Source: Streptomyces griseofuscus | Lineage (GTDB): Bacteria > Actinomycetota > Actinomycetes > Streptomycetales > Streptomycetaceae | Direction: 5' to 3' | DNA length: 64,000 bases | Assembly (NCBI RefSeq): GCF_014673495.1 | Contig: NZ_CP051006.1 | Coordinates: 3,720,001-3,784,000, forward strand | Shown: one piece after another, positions 18,947 through 29,695 of the stretch | Numbering within the stretch: the stretch's first letter is position 1 | How the letters are laid out: every line of letters begins with the position of its first letter | Translations under genes and position numbers: made by a program | Notes under the pieces: generated by a model | Databases searched by the model: none | Told to the model about the DNA's origin: nothing | Seen by the model: only the letters and a program-made list of their open reading frames with translations

Positions 18947-19957
18947 TCACCCGGCCCGGTGCACCACCGCGTCGCACAGCTCCGTCAGCGCCACCTTGGC
19001 ATCGCACTCCCGCAGCGGGGCGAGCGCGGCGCGTGCCTCCTCCGCGTACCGCAGGGTGTCCCGACGGGCCTGCTCCAGGGCGGGGTGGGCGCGCAGCGCG
19101 GCCAGCGCCTCGGCGTGCCGGGCGTCGTCGGCGAGGTCGGAGTCCAGCAGCTCGCACAGGGCGAGGTCCTCGGGCAGGCCGAGCCGGGCGGCCCGCTCGC
19201 GCAGCCGCAGCACGGGCAGGGTCGGGATGCCCTCGCGCAGATCGGTGCCGGGGGTCTTGCCCGACTCATGGGAGTCGGAGGCGATGTCCAGGTAGTCGTC
19301 GGCGAGCTGGAAGGCCACGCCGAGCCGCTCGCCGTACTGGGTGAGCACGTCCACGACCGTCTCGTCGGCGCCGGACATCATCGCGCCGAACCGGCAGGAC
19401 ACCGCGACCAGCGAGCCGGTCTTGCCGCCGAGGACGTCGAGGTAGTGCTCGACCGGGTCGCGGCCGTCGGTGGGTCCCGCGGTCTCCAGGATCTGGCCGG
19501 TGACCAGTCGTTCGAACGCGAGGGCCTGGACCCGGACCGCCTCGGGGCCGAGGTCGGCGAGGATCTGGGAGGCGCGGGCGAAGAGGAAGTCGCCGGTGAG
19601 GACCGCGACGGAGTTGCCCCAGCGGGTGTTGGCGCTGTCCACGCCCCGGCGTACGGCGGCCTCGTCCATGACGTCGTCGTGGTAGAGCGTGGCCAGATGG
19701 GTCAGCTCCACGACCACGGCCGACGGCACCACTCCGGGCGCGTAGGGGTCGCCGAACTGCGCCGCGAGCATCACGAGCAGCGGCCTGAAACGCTTCCCGC
19801 CGGCCCGTACGAGGTGCTGCGCGGCCCCCGTGATGAACGGGACCTCGCTCTTGGTGGCCTCTAGCAGGCCTTCCTCGACAGCCGCCAATCCGGCCTGGAC
19901 ATCGGCTTCGAGAGCCTGGTCCCGCACGCTCAGCCCGAACGGCCCGACGACGGTCAC
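18947..19957 (-). CDS. long-chain polyprenyl diphosphate synthase
   Basis: 336 aa from GTG with GGAGA upstream. A trans-prenyltransferase that condenses isopentenyl diphosphate onto allylic diphosphates. The first Asp-rich motif is DDVMD (residues 94-98) and the second DDYLD (220-224). GGKRFRPLL and GDFLFARASQ are also conserved. The residue five positions before the first Asp motif is a small Ala, as in enzymes making long (C35-C50) chains. The most likely role is making the menaquinone side chain, consistent with the menaquinone genes elsewhere in the window. Transcribed alone from the gap shared with the transglycosylase gene. Confidence 0.93.
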   Translation of the reverse strand: MTVVGPFGLSVRDQALEADVQAGLAAVEEGLLEATKSEVPFITGAAQHLVRAGGKRFRPLLVMLAAQFGDPYAPGVVPSAVVVELTHLATLYHDDVMDEAAVRRGVDSANTRWGNSVAVLTGDFLFARASQILADLGPEAVRVQALAFERLVTGQILETAGPTDGRDPVEHYLDVLGGKTGSLVAVSCRFGAMMSGADETVVDVLTQYGERLGVAFQLADDYLDIASDSHESGKTPGTDLREGIPTLPVLRLRERAARLGLPEDLALCELLDSDLADDARHAEALAALRAHPALEQARRDTLRYAEEARAALAPLRECDAKVALTELCDAVVHRAG

Positions 19958-20467
19958 GAGGGGTCTCCTGTCTGCTGGTGTCTGCTGCCGATTACGCGGT
20001 TTGTCGATAGGTCGCTGCCATCACTCAAGTCAGCGTATCCGGTCCGGTTTCGATCACCGATAGCGCCCACCCCGCACCCACCCGTCCAGCCCGGGCGGTA
20101 TCGGATCATGACCGGCATACCTCCGCTCGGATGATGACAACGGACATTTTCCACTTAACAGGTAATCGGGAACTTCATCGCAACCCCGAGGATGGGCGGA
20201 GTGTCGACCCCACCCCACCGAGGGACGAATCCCCCATGCCCGATTTTCCATAGTTTGCCATTTCGTGAATTGGGTCACCTGGCCGACTTCCCGCCGGTGA
20301 CCCCCCGACACCTCCTCCCGCCGCGCGCCGCAAGCGAGTTGAGCATTGGCATTCGCAAAGGATCAAGTGCCCCATAGGGTGGTGATCAAGGTCAAATGCC
20401 GCGATATAACAATTCAGCGCTTGTTCCCGGCATGTGCTCTCGCATACGTTCCCGAGCCATCGGGCGG
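19958..20467. other. gene-free divergent promoter region
   Basis: No convincing gene. It should contain promoters of the polyprenyl synthase (leftward) and of the riboswitch-controlled transglycosylase (rightward). Noticeably AT-richer patches occur at 20140-20170 and 20395-20425. The sequence GTGATCAAGG near 20382 also occurs inside the palindrome upstream of the NlpC/P60 gene at 46.87 kb. Confidence 0.5.
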
Positions 20468-20693
20468 ACGCCTAATCCTGCCGCCGCCCGTACACCCATC
20501 GACAAACTCATTCGTACGGCAGGAGCGGGGGACCCAGGTAAGCCGCCGAACCGGACGACTCACATGGCGCAGCGCGTGACACAGCGCGCCGCACCGCGTG
20601 TTCGCACCGGACGGCTTGGGGTAAAGCCACGCCTCTCACGGGGCGCGACCGGGCACCTCCCCGCCCGAACCCGACAGCTCACCTCGCAGGCGT
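20468..20693 (+). promoter_or_regulatory. ydaO-yuaA type c-di-AMP riboswitch
   Basis: Immediately upstream of a transglycosylase gene. Diagnostic elements appear in the right order: GGGGGACCCAGGTA (about 20527-20540), GCCGCCGAACCGG, TTGGGGTAAAGCC (near 20627), and the 3' block CGCCCGAACCCGACAGC continuing TCACCTCGCAGGCG up to 20692. The outer P1 helix can be closed by ACGCCT (20468-20473) pairing with AGGCGT (20688-20693). This class binds c-di-AMP and usually turns genes off when ligand is high, often controlling cell-wall hydrolases in actinobacteria. The ribosome binding site AGGAGAGG follows directly. Confidence 0.92.
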
Positions 20694-20710
20694 AGGAGAG
20701 GAACGTCCCC

Positions 20711-21196
20711 ATGTCTGCTGCCGTTCAGCCGCGCCGTACCCGCGCCAACCGTCTCGTCCGTCTGATCGCCGTCGCCGGCACCGGCGCGGCCGTGCTCGCC
20801 ATGCCGCTCGTGGGCGCGGCGACCGCGTCCGCCACCACCGGTACGACCTCGGCCGCCACCACGCCCGCCGGGTACCCGAACAACCTCGACGGCTGGATCC
20901 GCGAGTCCCTCGCGATCATGGCCGAGAAGAACATCCCGGGCTCCTACAACGGCATCTACCGCAACATCATCCGCGAGTCCTCGGGCAACCCGAACGCCAT
21001 CAACCTGTGGGACTCCAACGCGGCCAAGGGCATACCGTCCAAGGGTCTGCTCCAGGTGATCGACCCGACCTTCAACGCGTACCACGTGGCCGGAACCTCG
21101 TTCAACATCTACGACCCGGTCGCGAACATCACCGCCGCCTGCAACTACGCGGCGGCGCGGTACGGCTCCATCGACAACGTCAACGGCGCCTACTGA
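20711..21196 (+). CDS. secreted lytic transglycosylase-like (SLT fold) protein
   Basis: 161 aa. The N-terminal signal peptide (basic MSAAVQPRRTRANRLVRL, then a hydrophobic core and a cleavage region around ASATTG) leads into a single transglycosylase/lysozyme-like domain. The catalytic Glu is in IIRESSGNPNAINLWD, and GIPSKGLLQVIDPTFNAYH and DPVANITAACNYAAARYG are the usual SLT signatures. It probably cleaves peptidoglycan glycan strands outside the cell during growth or germination. Expression is predicted to be controlled by the c-di-AMP riboswitch in its leader. It lacks a LysM or other binding domain, so it is a minimal form. Confidence 0.93.
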   Translation: MSAAVQPRRTRANRLVRLIAVAGTGAAVLAMPLVGAATASATTGTTSAATTPAGYPNNLDGWIRESLAIMAEKNIPGSYNGIYRNIIRESSGNPNAINLWDSNAAKGIPSKGLLQVIDPTFNAYHVAGTSFNIYDPVANITAACNYAAARYGSIDNVNGAY

Positions 21197-21230
21197 TCGA
21201 CGCCGGGCCGTAGCGGCCCCTGGCACCACC

Positions 21231-21260
21231 GCTGTTCCCGGTCATCCGGCCGGGAACAGC
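21231..21260. terminator. bidirectional terminator between transglycosylase and HAD genes
   Basis: 11-bp perfect stem GCTGTTCCCGG/CCGGGAACAGC with an 8-base loop that contains the stop codon of the HAD gene on the minus strand. CTTT follows on the plus strand. Confidence 0.8.
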
Positions 21261-22054
21261 CTTTCGAGGACGACGGCGATGCCGTCGTCCTCGTTCGATG
21301 TCGTGACCTCGTCGGCGACAGCCTTCAGCTCGGGGTGGGCGTTCGCCATCGCGACGCCGTGCGCCGCCCAGCGGAACATCGGGATGTCGTTGGGCATGTC
21401 ACCGAAGGCGAGGGCGTCCTCTGCGGGGACCCCGAGCCGTTCGGCGGCCAGCGCGAGGCCGGTCGCCTTGGTCACCCCGCACGGCTGGAGCTCCACGGTC
21501 CCGGGTCCCGACATGGTGACCGTGGCCAGCGAGCCCACCACCGAGCGGGCCGCCGTCGCCAACTCGTCGTCGGACAGGGTGGCGTGGCGCAGCAGCACCT
21601 TGCTGATCGGCGCGCCCCACAGATCGTCGCGCCGGGCCACCCCGACCGCGGGCAGGGTCGGGTGGGGCATCCGGTATCCGGGTTCGATCAGGGTGAGCCC
21701 GTCCGTGCCGTCCTGGTCGACGGCCGCGAACACCGGGCCCACCTCCGCCTCGATCTTGCCGAGCGCGGTCTCGGCCAGCTCCCGGTCCAGCCGGACCGAC
21801 CACAGCATCCGGCCGGACCCGGCGTCGTAGACCTGCGCCCCCTGCCCGCACACCGCGAGGCCCGTGGTGCCGAGGGCGGCCAGGAGGGGGCGGACTCTGG
21901 GGGCCGGGCGGCCGGTGACCACCAGATGCCGGGCCCCGGCCCGCTCCGCCCGCGCGAGCGCGGCCAGCGAACGCTCGGAGACGGTGTCGTCGCCGCGCAG
22001 CAGCGTCCCGTCCAGGTCGGTGGCGATCAGTGCGTACGCGGGGGAGGCAACCAT
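21242..22054 (-). CDS. Cof-type HAD-superfamily phosphatase
   Basis: About 270 aa. Motif I is ATDLDGTLL (nucleophile Asp13, acid/base Asp15), motif II VVTGR, motif III a Lys in ISKVLLRH, and motif IV GDMPNDIPMF. The large C2B cap between motifs II and III identifies a Cof/type IIB hydrolase, usually acting on sugar phosphates, flavin precursors or similar. An in-frame GTG at 22084 would add ten residues; neither start has a strong ribosome binding site, and I chose the ATG directly before the conserved core. The stop codon lies in the shared terminator loop. Confidence 0.9.
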   Translation of the reverse strand: MVASPAYALIATDLDGTLLRGDDTVSERSLAALARAERAGARHLVVTGRPAPRVRPLLAALGTTGLAVCGQGAQVYDAGSGRMLWSVRLDRELAETALGKIEAEVGPVFAAVDQDGTDGLTLIEPGYRMPHPTLPAVGVARRDDLWGAPISKVLLRHATLSDDELATAARSVVGSLATVTMSGPGTVELQPCGVTKATGLALAAERLGVPAEDALAFGDMPNDIPMFRWAAHGVAMANAHPELKAVADEVTTSNEDDGIAVVLERLFPAG

Positions 22055-22215
22055 GATCCGAGAATACGGACCCGTCCCCTCCACCAGCCTCCGTGTCCCT
22101 CCCCGACTCCCGTGTCATTACCCGGACTTGCGGGGGAGGCAACTTCAAGTGGGCTTAAGGGCAGTGGTGATGGGGAGGAGAGCGGGGGCGGCTGTCAGAA
22201 CCGCGCCCCCTGTGC

Positions 22216-23427
22216 TCAGCCGTGCGCCCCCGCCAGGTGTCCCGCCAGCCTCGGGGAGGCGAACTCCGTGCCGCACACGAAGCGCATCACCGGGCCGTAG
22301 GAGGAGGCGGCCGGCAGACCGGTGAAGTAGAGGCCGGGGACCGAGGAGACGTAGCCGGCGCCGAGGCGCGGGGTGCCGCGGCTGGTGGCGAGGTGGGTGC
22401 GCAGGGTGGGACCGAGGAAGTCCATCGCGGCGATGTCCACGCGATAGCCGGTCGCGGCGAGGACATGGTCGGCGGTGAGGTGCTCGACGCGGCCGCCGTG
22501 GGTACGCACGGCCAGCACCGGGCCGCCGTCCTCCGCCGCCGCGCCCAGCACCCGCTCGACTTCCGTCACCTGTACGGCGCCCTCGAACCGCTCCCGCAGC
22601 CACCAGGCGCCGAGCGGGCCGAGCACCCGGCGCACCAGGAAGTGCCGGGTGGGCTCGGGCAGGAAGCGGTAGGGGTGCGGGCAGTAGCTGAACGCCCACA
22701 GCGACCAGGCCCGTCCGAACGGTGACTCGGGACGCAGCCTCGGCTGCTCCCAGGGCGGCGCCCCGAACGCGACCCGGCCGCGCCCCCGCGCCACCACCCG
22801 CACCCGGGCCCCGGCCTCCGCCGCGAGCGCGGCCGTCTCCAGCGCGGACTGCCCGGCGCCGACCACGATCAGCTCCTTGCCGGCGAACCGCGTGAGGTCA
22901 TGGTGCTGGGAGCTGTGCGAGACGGGTCCCTCGGCAGCGGGCTCGGCACCGGCCGCCCGCCGCAGCTCGGCCGGGAGATGGGCGAGACCGGAGAGCCCGG
23001 TGGCCACCACGACCGCCCGCGCGACGAACGACTCTCCCGAGTCCAGCTTGAGTTCGAAGCCCCGGCCCGCGTCCCGCCCGGCCGGCTCCACGGAGACCAC
23101 CCGCACCCGCTCCAGCTGCGGCACGAGCTGCCGCTGGAACCACTCGCCGTACCCGATGAAGGTCTCCACCGGGATGACGTCCTCGTCACTGACCAGCCGC
23201 CGGATCCCGGCCGCGGCGCAGTAGTCGGCGAGGGTGTGGCCGGGCTGCGGGCAGTCGAGGCTGGAGGCGGCGGGGGTCGATTTCAGCAGCATGCCCTCGG
23301 GCATATGGGCGCGCCAGCTGACCATGGGGTCGCCGAAGACCCGTACGGGCAGGCCGCGCGCCCGCAGATGGGCGGCGGTGGACAGGCCGAACGGCCCCGC
23401 CCCGATGACTGCAACCGGTCGGATCAC
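22216..23427 (-). CDS. FAD/NAD(P)-dependent monooxygenase-like oxidoreductase
   Basis: About 403 aa. I chose the GTG at 23427 because GGGGAGGGAC lies just upstream and the protein then begins MIRPVAVIGAGPFGLSTAAH, the FAD Rossmann motif. An in-frame ATG at 23457 lies within a tandem repeat. A second Rossmann motif, LIVVGAGQSALETAALAAEA, binds NAD(P)H. The VVVATGLSGLAHLP and VLAATGYRVDIAAMDFL motifs match flavin-containing monooxygenases and related reductases. It lies downstream of an ATP-grasp gene in the same direction and is probably cotranscribed with it. The reaction is unknown; a tailoring step on an amide or amino-acid product is plausible (inference). Confidence 0.88.
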   Translation of the reverse strand: MIRPVAVIGAGPFGLSTAAHLRARGLPVRVFGDPMVSWRAHMPEGMLLKSTPAASSLDCPQPGHTLADYCAAAGIRRLVSDEDVIPVETFIGYGEWFQRQLVPQLERVRVVSVEPAGRDAGRGFELKLDSGESFVARAVVVATGLSGLAHLPAELRRAAGAEPAAEGPVSHSSQHHDLTRFAGKELIVVGAGQSALETAALAAEAGARVRVVARGRGRVAFGAPPWEQPRLRPESPFGRAWSLWAFSYCPHPYRFLPEPTRHFLVRRVLGPLGAWWLRERFEGAVQVTEVERVLGAAAEDGGPVLAVRTHGGRVEHLTADHVLAATGYRVDIAAMDFLGPTLRTHLATSRGTPRLGAGYVSSVPGLYFTGLPAASSYGPVMRFVCGTEFASPRLAGHLAGAHG

Positions 23428-23454
23428 GAAGTCCCTCCCCAGGACGCGTTTCCT

Positions 23455-23540
23455 CATGGCCTACTTGGGTGTGCCGCATGGCCTACTTGCGTGGCCGCAT
23501 GGCCTACTTGCGTGGCCGCATGGCCTACTTGGGTGTGCCG
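23455..23540 (-). repeat. four tandem 21-22 bp repeats at a gene junction
   Basis: Four consecutive units (23455-23476, 23477-23497, 23498-23518, 23519-23540; 22, 21, 21 and 22 bp) spanning the 3' end of the ATP-grasp gene and the gap before the oxidoreductase. On the coding strand each unit contains AAGTAG or CAAGTAG followed by GCCATG. The real stop codon of the ATP-grasp gene lies in the first unit to be transcribed, and three further TAG/ATG modules follow. Two units encode a five-residue mini-ORF, MRPRK. Confidence 0.92.
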
Positions 23541-24799
23541 CGGCGACGGTCCCGCCACAGCTGGCACAGATGCCGCGCGCCCGGCCGCACGAAGCGGGCG
23601 AGCATGGTGAGGAACGGCAGCGGATCGTCCCCCGCGAACCAGGCCAGCTCCGTCCCGCTCGCCCGCGCCGGCGCGTGCGGGGTCGTATATCCGCCGCGGC
23701 GGTAGGCGAGCAGGGCCGGCAGATCGATGTTCTCCACGACATAGCGGCGCCCGGCCCGCTGCTCCCCCTCGGGCACCGGCCGCCCGGTCAGATCGAGGTG
23801 CAGCGCCCGTACGACGTCCACGCCGGCCGCGCTCTCGAACAGCCGGAACTGCGCGCCCATCCGCGGATTGAAGTCCAGCAGCTTGTACTGTCCGTCGCGC
23901 CGGTCGAAGCGCAGATCCAGGTCGGCCACCCCGCTGAACCCGATCCGCTTCACGAACCGCGCCGCCAGGCCCGCGAGTTCGGGATTGTCGACGACGTACG
24001 CGTGCGCGGTCATACCCGCGTGCGGCGGCCAGGACCGCACCTTCACCCCGGTGAACAGCGCCAGCGGGTTCGCGTCCCGGTCGAAGCAGGCGTGCACGAT
24101 CCAGTCCTCGGCCTGCTCGCGCGGCAGATACTCCTGGAGGATCACCCCGGGGTCCGGCCCCCATGCGCGGGCCAGGGCGAGCAGGCCCGCGCGGGTGGCG
24201 ATCCGTGTGGTGCCGCCCACGGCGGGCCGGCTGCGGCGCAGGAACGCCTCCCGGTTCTTGGCCACCACCGGGAAGCTCGCGGTGTCGGCGAAGGCCACCA
24301 CCTCCTCGTACGACCGCGGGAAGGCCGCCGCCGGGCTCACGAGCCCGTGCCCGTGCTCCTCGCACAGTTCGTGCAGCCCCTGCTTGCTGGCCACCCGGCG
24401 CGGCAGCCCGGGGTCCACCGGCGGGCAGAGGAAGGGTCCGGCCAGCTCCTCCCGGTGCTCGGCGATCAGGACGGCCGCCTCCTCGTCCGTCGGGATCAGC
24501 ACGGCCGGGCGGCCGATCCGGCGGCCGATGCGCAGCAGCCCCCCGACCAGCTGCCCGGGGTCCTCCGCGCCGGTCGTCGGCCAGACGAACGCCCTGCGCA
24601 GATAGCGCGAGGCGGCCGCCGGTGTGTACGGGTCCTCGGTGATCGCGTACATGGGCACGCCGAGCCTGCCCAGGCTGCGGATCGCGCCCACTCCGCCGTG
24701 GTGCAGCGGGTAGGCGCCGAACTTGACGATCAGTCCCGGCACCTCACGGTCGACCTGCACGGACGCACCGACGGTGTCTTCGGCCACGGGTCCCCCCAC
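23525..24799 (-). CDS. ATP-grasp carboxylate ligase-like protein
   Basis: 424 aa from a GTG; an alternative GTG at 24787 has an equally good GGGGGGA upstream. The middle shows an ATP-grasp fold: VVAKNREAFLRRS (ATP-binding Lys), VILQEYLPREQAEDWIVHAC, then DLDLRFDRRDGQYKLLDFNP followed by RMGAQF, in which the Asp and Asn match the metal/ATP ligands. The N-terminal pre-ATP domain (IVKFGAYPLHHGGVGAIRSL) resembles carbamoyl-phosphate-synthase-like ligases. It probably activates a carboxylate as acyl phosphate for coupling to an amine. Neighbour of a flavin monooxygenase; the product is unknown. The C-terminus is Arg-rich and ends in the first copy of the junction repeat. Confidence 0.88.
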   Translation of the reverse strand: MGGPVAEDTVGASVQVDREVPGLIVKFGAYPLHHGGVGAIRSLGRLGVPMYAITEDPYTPAAASRYLRRAFVWPTTGAEDPGQLVGGLLRIGRRIGRPAVLIPTDEEAAVLIAEHREELAGPFLCPPVDPGLPRRVASKQGLHELCEEHGHGLVSPAAAFPRSYEEVVAFADTASFPVVAKNREAFLRRSRPAVGGTTRIATRAGLLALARAWGPDPGVILQEYLPREQAEDWIVHACFDRDANPLALFTGVKVRSWPPHAGMTAHAYVVDNPELAGLAARFVKRIGFSGVADLDLRFDRRDGQYKLLDFNPRMGAQFRLFESAAGVDVVRALHLDLTGRPVPEGEQRAGRRYVVENIDLPALLAYRRGGYTTPHAPARASGTELAWFAGDDPLPFLTMLARFVRPGARHLCQLWRDRRRGTPK

Positions 24800-25026
24800 G
24801 TGTCCCCCCAGGGGGACGGATCCACCCCGTCCGTCTCCCCCCGAAGGACGCTAAGCCGGAACTACCGCCTCCGACAAGGGTCTTTCGGACATTGCGAACT
24901 CTTGAGGCACTACGGGGGCAACCCCCCAGCCACTGCCCAAGACCGGTGTCCCGGCCGTAACGTGTGGCTCGATCACGTGCAACGCATCGCCATGCATGGC
25001 CTGGATGAGAGCGAGGCAGTACCCCG

Positions 25027-26247
25027 ATGCCCCCCTTCGACGTCCCCGAGGGCGACCCCTTCGGCCCGCACAACCTTCCCTATGGCGTGTTCTCGCCCTC
25101 CGGCGGCTCGGAGCGCAGGGTGGGCGTCCGGCTCGGGGACCAGGTCCTCGACGCGGGCGCCGCGGCCGCGGCCCTCGGCTCGCCGCACCAAGCGCTGCTC
25201 GCCCGCCCCACCCTCAACCCGCTGCTGGCGGCCGGGCGCGCCACCTGGACCGAGGTGCGCTCGGCGGTCACCTCCTGGGTCACCGACCCCGCGTACCGCG
25301 AGACGCTCGCGCCCCTGTTCCACCCGCTGTCCGAGGTGTCCCTGCATCTGCCCTTCGAGGTCGCGGACTACGTCGACTTCTACGCCTCGGAGCACCACGC
25401 CCGTAACGTCGGCAAGGTCTTCCGCCCGGACGCCGCGGACTCCCTCACCCCCAACTGGAAGCATCTGCCGATCGGTTACCACGGCCGCTCCGGCACCGTC
25501 GTGGTCTCGGGCACGGATGTCGTACGGCCCTCCGGGCAGCGCAAGGGTCCCGCCGACCCGGCGCCGGTGTTCGGCCCCTCGATCCGGCTGGACATCGAGG
25601 CCGAGGTCGGCTTCGTGGTGGGCGTGCCGAGCGAGCAGGGGACCCCGGTCGCGCTCGGCGACTTCCGCGAGCACGTCTTCGGGCTGTTCCTGCTCAACGA
25701 CTGGTCCGCGCGGGACATCCAGGCCTGGGAGTACGTGCCCCTCGGTCCGTTCCTCGGCAAGTCCTTCTCGACCTCGGTGGCGGCCTGGATCACCCCGCTG
25801 GACGCCCTGGAGCACGCCCGGGTGGCGCCGCCCGAGCGCACCCACCCGCTGCTGCCCTACCTGGACGACGCGGCGCCCGGCATCGAGCCCGGCGGCTACG
25901 ACCTGCGGATCTCCGTGGCCCTCAACGGCGAGGTGATCTCCGAGCCGCCCTTCTCCGCCATGTACTGGACCGCCGCCCAGCAGCTCGCCCAGATGACGGT
26001 CAACGGCGCCTCCCTGCGCACCGGTGACCTGTACGGCTCCGGCACCGTGAGCGGACCCGAGGAACGGCAGCGCGGCTCCCTGCTGGAGCTGACCTGGAAC
26101 GGCCGCAACCCCCTCGAACTGCCCGACGGCAAGCGCGCCTTCCTGGAGGACGGCGACGTGGTGACCCTGACGGCCTGGGCGCCCGGGCCGGACGGGACCC
26201 GGGTGGGCCTCGGCGAGGTGACCGGCCGGATCGTGCCCTCGGCCTGA
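25027..26247 (+). CDS. fahA: fumarylacetoacetase
   Basis: 406 aa. It hydrolyses fumarylacetoacetate to fumarate and acetoacetate, the last step of tyrosine/homogentisate catabolism. The FAH N-terminal beta domain (about residues 20-115) is followed by the catalytic domain: VDFYASEHHARNVGKVFRP (active-site His and metal-binding Asp), LPIGYHGRSGTVV, IRLDIEAEVGFVVG (metal Glu residues), LLNDWSARDIQAWEYVPLGP and FLGKSFSTSVAAWI. Full length for the family. It stands alone; homogentisate dioxygenase is not adjacent. The 227-bp gap upstream is shared with the divergent ATP-grasp gene. Confidence 0.97.
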   Translation: MPPFDVPEGDPFGPHNLPYGVFSPSGGSERRVGVRLGDQVLDAGAAAAALGSPHQALLARPTLNPLLAAGRATWTEVRSAVTSWVTDPAYRETLAPLFHPLSEVSLHLPFEVADYVDFYASEHHARNVGKVFRPDAADSLTPNWKHLPIGYHGRSGTVVVSGTDVVRPSGQRKGPADPAPVFGPSIRLDIEAEVGFVVGVPSEQGTPVALGDFREHVFGLFLLNDWSARDIQAWEYVPLGPFLGKSFSTSVAAWITPLDALEHARVAPPERTHPLLPYLDDAAPGIEPGGYDLRISVALNGEVISEPPFSAMYWTAAQQLAQMTVNGASLRTGDLYGSGTVSGPEERQRGSLLELTWNGRNPLELPDGKRAFLEDGDVVTLTAWAPGPDGTRVGLGEVTGRIVPSA

Positions 26248-26424
26248 TCCGGTGGGCGCCGCGGGGCGGGCCGGGAGCGGACGGTTCGCTCCGACCCCTG
26301 ACTCGCGGCGCCCCTCTTCGTCATACTGGCGGCAGCACGCACCGCCCACGGCGGCCACCCGCGCCGCCCCCTTCGCGCCGCCCGTCCGCGAACCCCCTCT
26401 CCGACCAGGAACCGGAGCCCCGGC

Positions 26425-27363
26425 ATGACCGTCTGCCTGCTCCTGCTCACCGTCGTCGCCCTGACGGCGGCCGGGCCGGCACCGCGCGCGCTGACCCGGG
26501 CCGACTGGCCCGAGCGGGAACCCGTGGTCGCGCTGTGGGTGTGGCAGTGCCTCGTCGCCACCGTCCTGCTGTGCTGCCTGGCCGCTCTGACGCTGGGCAC
26601 CGCGGCGGTCTTCCACACCGTGCGCGACCATGTGTTCGCCCCCGCGCCGCCCGCCGTCACCGCCGCCTACGACCTGTCCGCCGCACCGGTATGGGCCGCC
26701 GTCCTCACCGTCCTGCTGGCCGGCGGCGCCGCCTGGACCACGGCGATGCTCGGCCGGGAACTGGTCGAGGCCCGCCGCAGCCGCGGCCAGGCCCGCGCCG
26801 AACTGCGCGAGCGCGCCCCGGAGCTGCCCGCGGGACTGCCGATGGCGCGGGGCCCGATGCTGGTGCTGGAGGACGAGTACCCGGACGCCTGGTGGATGCC
26901 GGGGCATCCCCCGCAGCTGGTGGTCACCACCGGCGCGCTGCACCGGCTGACCGGCCACCAGCTGGACGCCGTCCTCACCCATGAGCGCGGCCACGCCCGC
27001 GCCCACCACGACTGGCTGCTGCATCTGTCCAGCGCGCTGGCCACGGGCTTTCCCCGGGTGCCGCTCTTCGCCCACTTCCGCGACCAGACGCACCGCCTGG
27101 TGGAACTGGCCGCCGACGACACCGCCTCCCGGCGCTGCGGCCATCTGACCACCGCGCTCGCGCTGATCGAGCTGAACCAGCACCGGGGCGTCCTGTCCTG
27201 TGCCTCCAGCCGCCGGCTGCTGGGCGAGCGGGTGGACCGGCTGCTGGAACCGCCCCCGCGGCTGCTGCGCCGCCAGCGCGCCCTGACCACGACGGTCGCC
27301 GCGCTGGTACCGCTCCTCCCGCTGCTGATCACCTTCGCACCGGGCCTCAAGGCACTGTCCTGA
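26425..27363 (+). CDS. M56-family membrane metallopeptidase (BlaR1-like)
   Basis: 312 aa. Membrane segments near residues 1-15, 35-60, 88-110 and at the C-terminus (TTTVAALVPLLPLLITFAPG) surround a cytoplasmic zinc-protease core. The zinc motif is VLTHERGHARAHHDWLLH (HExxH with Glu as base), and LVELAADDTASRR supplies the downstream acidic ligand. The region PQLVVTTGALHRLTGHQLDA is conserved in this family. Unlike many M56 genes there is no adjacent BlaI/MecI repressor, so its substrate and regulation are open. Confidence 0.9.
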   Translation: MTVCLLLLTVVALTAAGPAPRALTRADWPEREPVVALWVWQCLVATVLLCCLAALTLGTAAVFHTVRDHVFAPAPPAVTAAYDLSAAPVWAAVLTVLLAGGAAWTTAMLGRELVEARRSRGQARAELRERAPELPAGLPMARGPMLVLEDEYPDAWWMPGHPPQLVVTTGALHRLTGHQLDAVLTHERGHARAHHDWLLHLSSALATGFPRVPLFAHFRDQTHRLVELAADDTASRRCGHLTTALALIELNQHRGVLSCASSRRLLGERVDRLLEPPPRLLRRQRALTTTVAALVPLLPLLITFAPGLKALS

Positions 27364-27408
27364 GCCGACGGCTCCGGGGCGCCTTGCGAGCCGCCGTTCC
27401 AGGACCGG

Positions 27409-29412
<2,004 letters not shown>

Positions 29413-29695
29413 CGTCCTGTCCCCCGCCGGTCCCCCGTGTGCCGTCGTGCGCTCGCTGCCCACCACTGCCTCAACGATAGGGGCCCGCACCGACAGCCCC
29501 GGAGTTATCCACAGATGGCGAACAAATGTGCGAGCAAGTCAGGCCCTGAAGCGATCTCCAGGGGAACCCGATCATCACCCTACGTCGCATAGTCGTCACT
29601 CGAATGGCCGCCCCCGATGGCCCTCCACCCCCGCCCCGGACCATCCTTCTCGGTGCGACCCCGTCTCCTCCCCCAGGAGCAAGGAGCCCCGCACG

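Noticed and set aside
20054..20579. Open frames in the polyprenyl synthase-transglycosylase gap
   Set aside because: The right part is occupied by the c-di-AMP riboswitch; the others lack start signals and domain similarity.
23455..23540. Short tandem repeats resembling a CRISPR array
   Set aside because: Units are directly adjacent with no unique spacers, and they overlap a stop codon; there are no cas genes in the window.
25080..27183. Minus-strand frame of over 700 codons opposite fumarylacetoacetase and the M56 peptidase
   Set aside because: It mirrors two well-supported genes and has shadow-frame composition.
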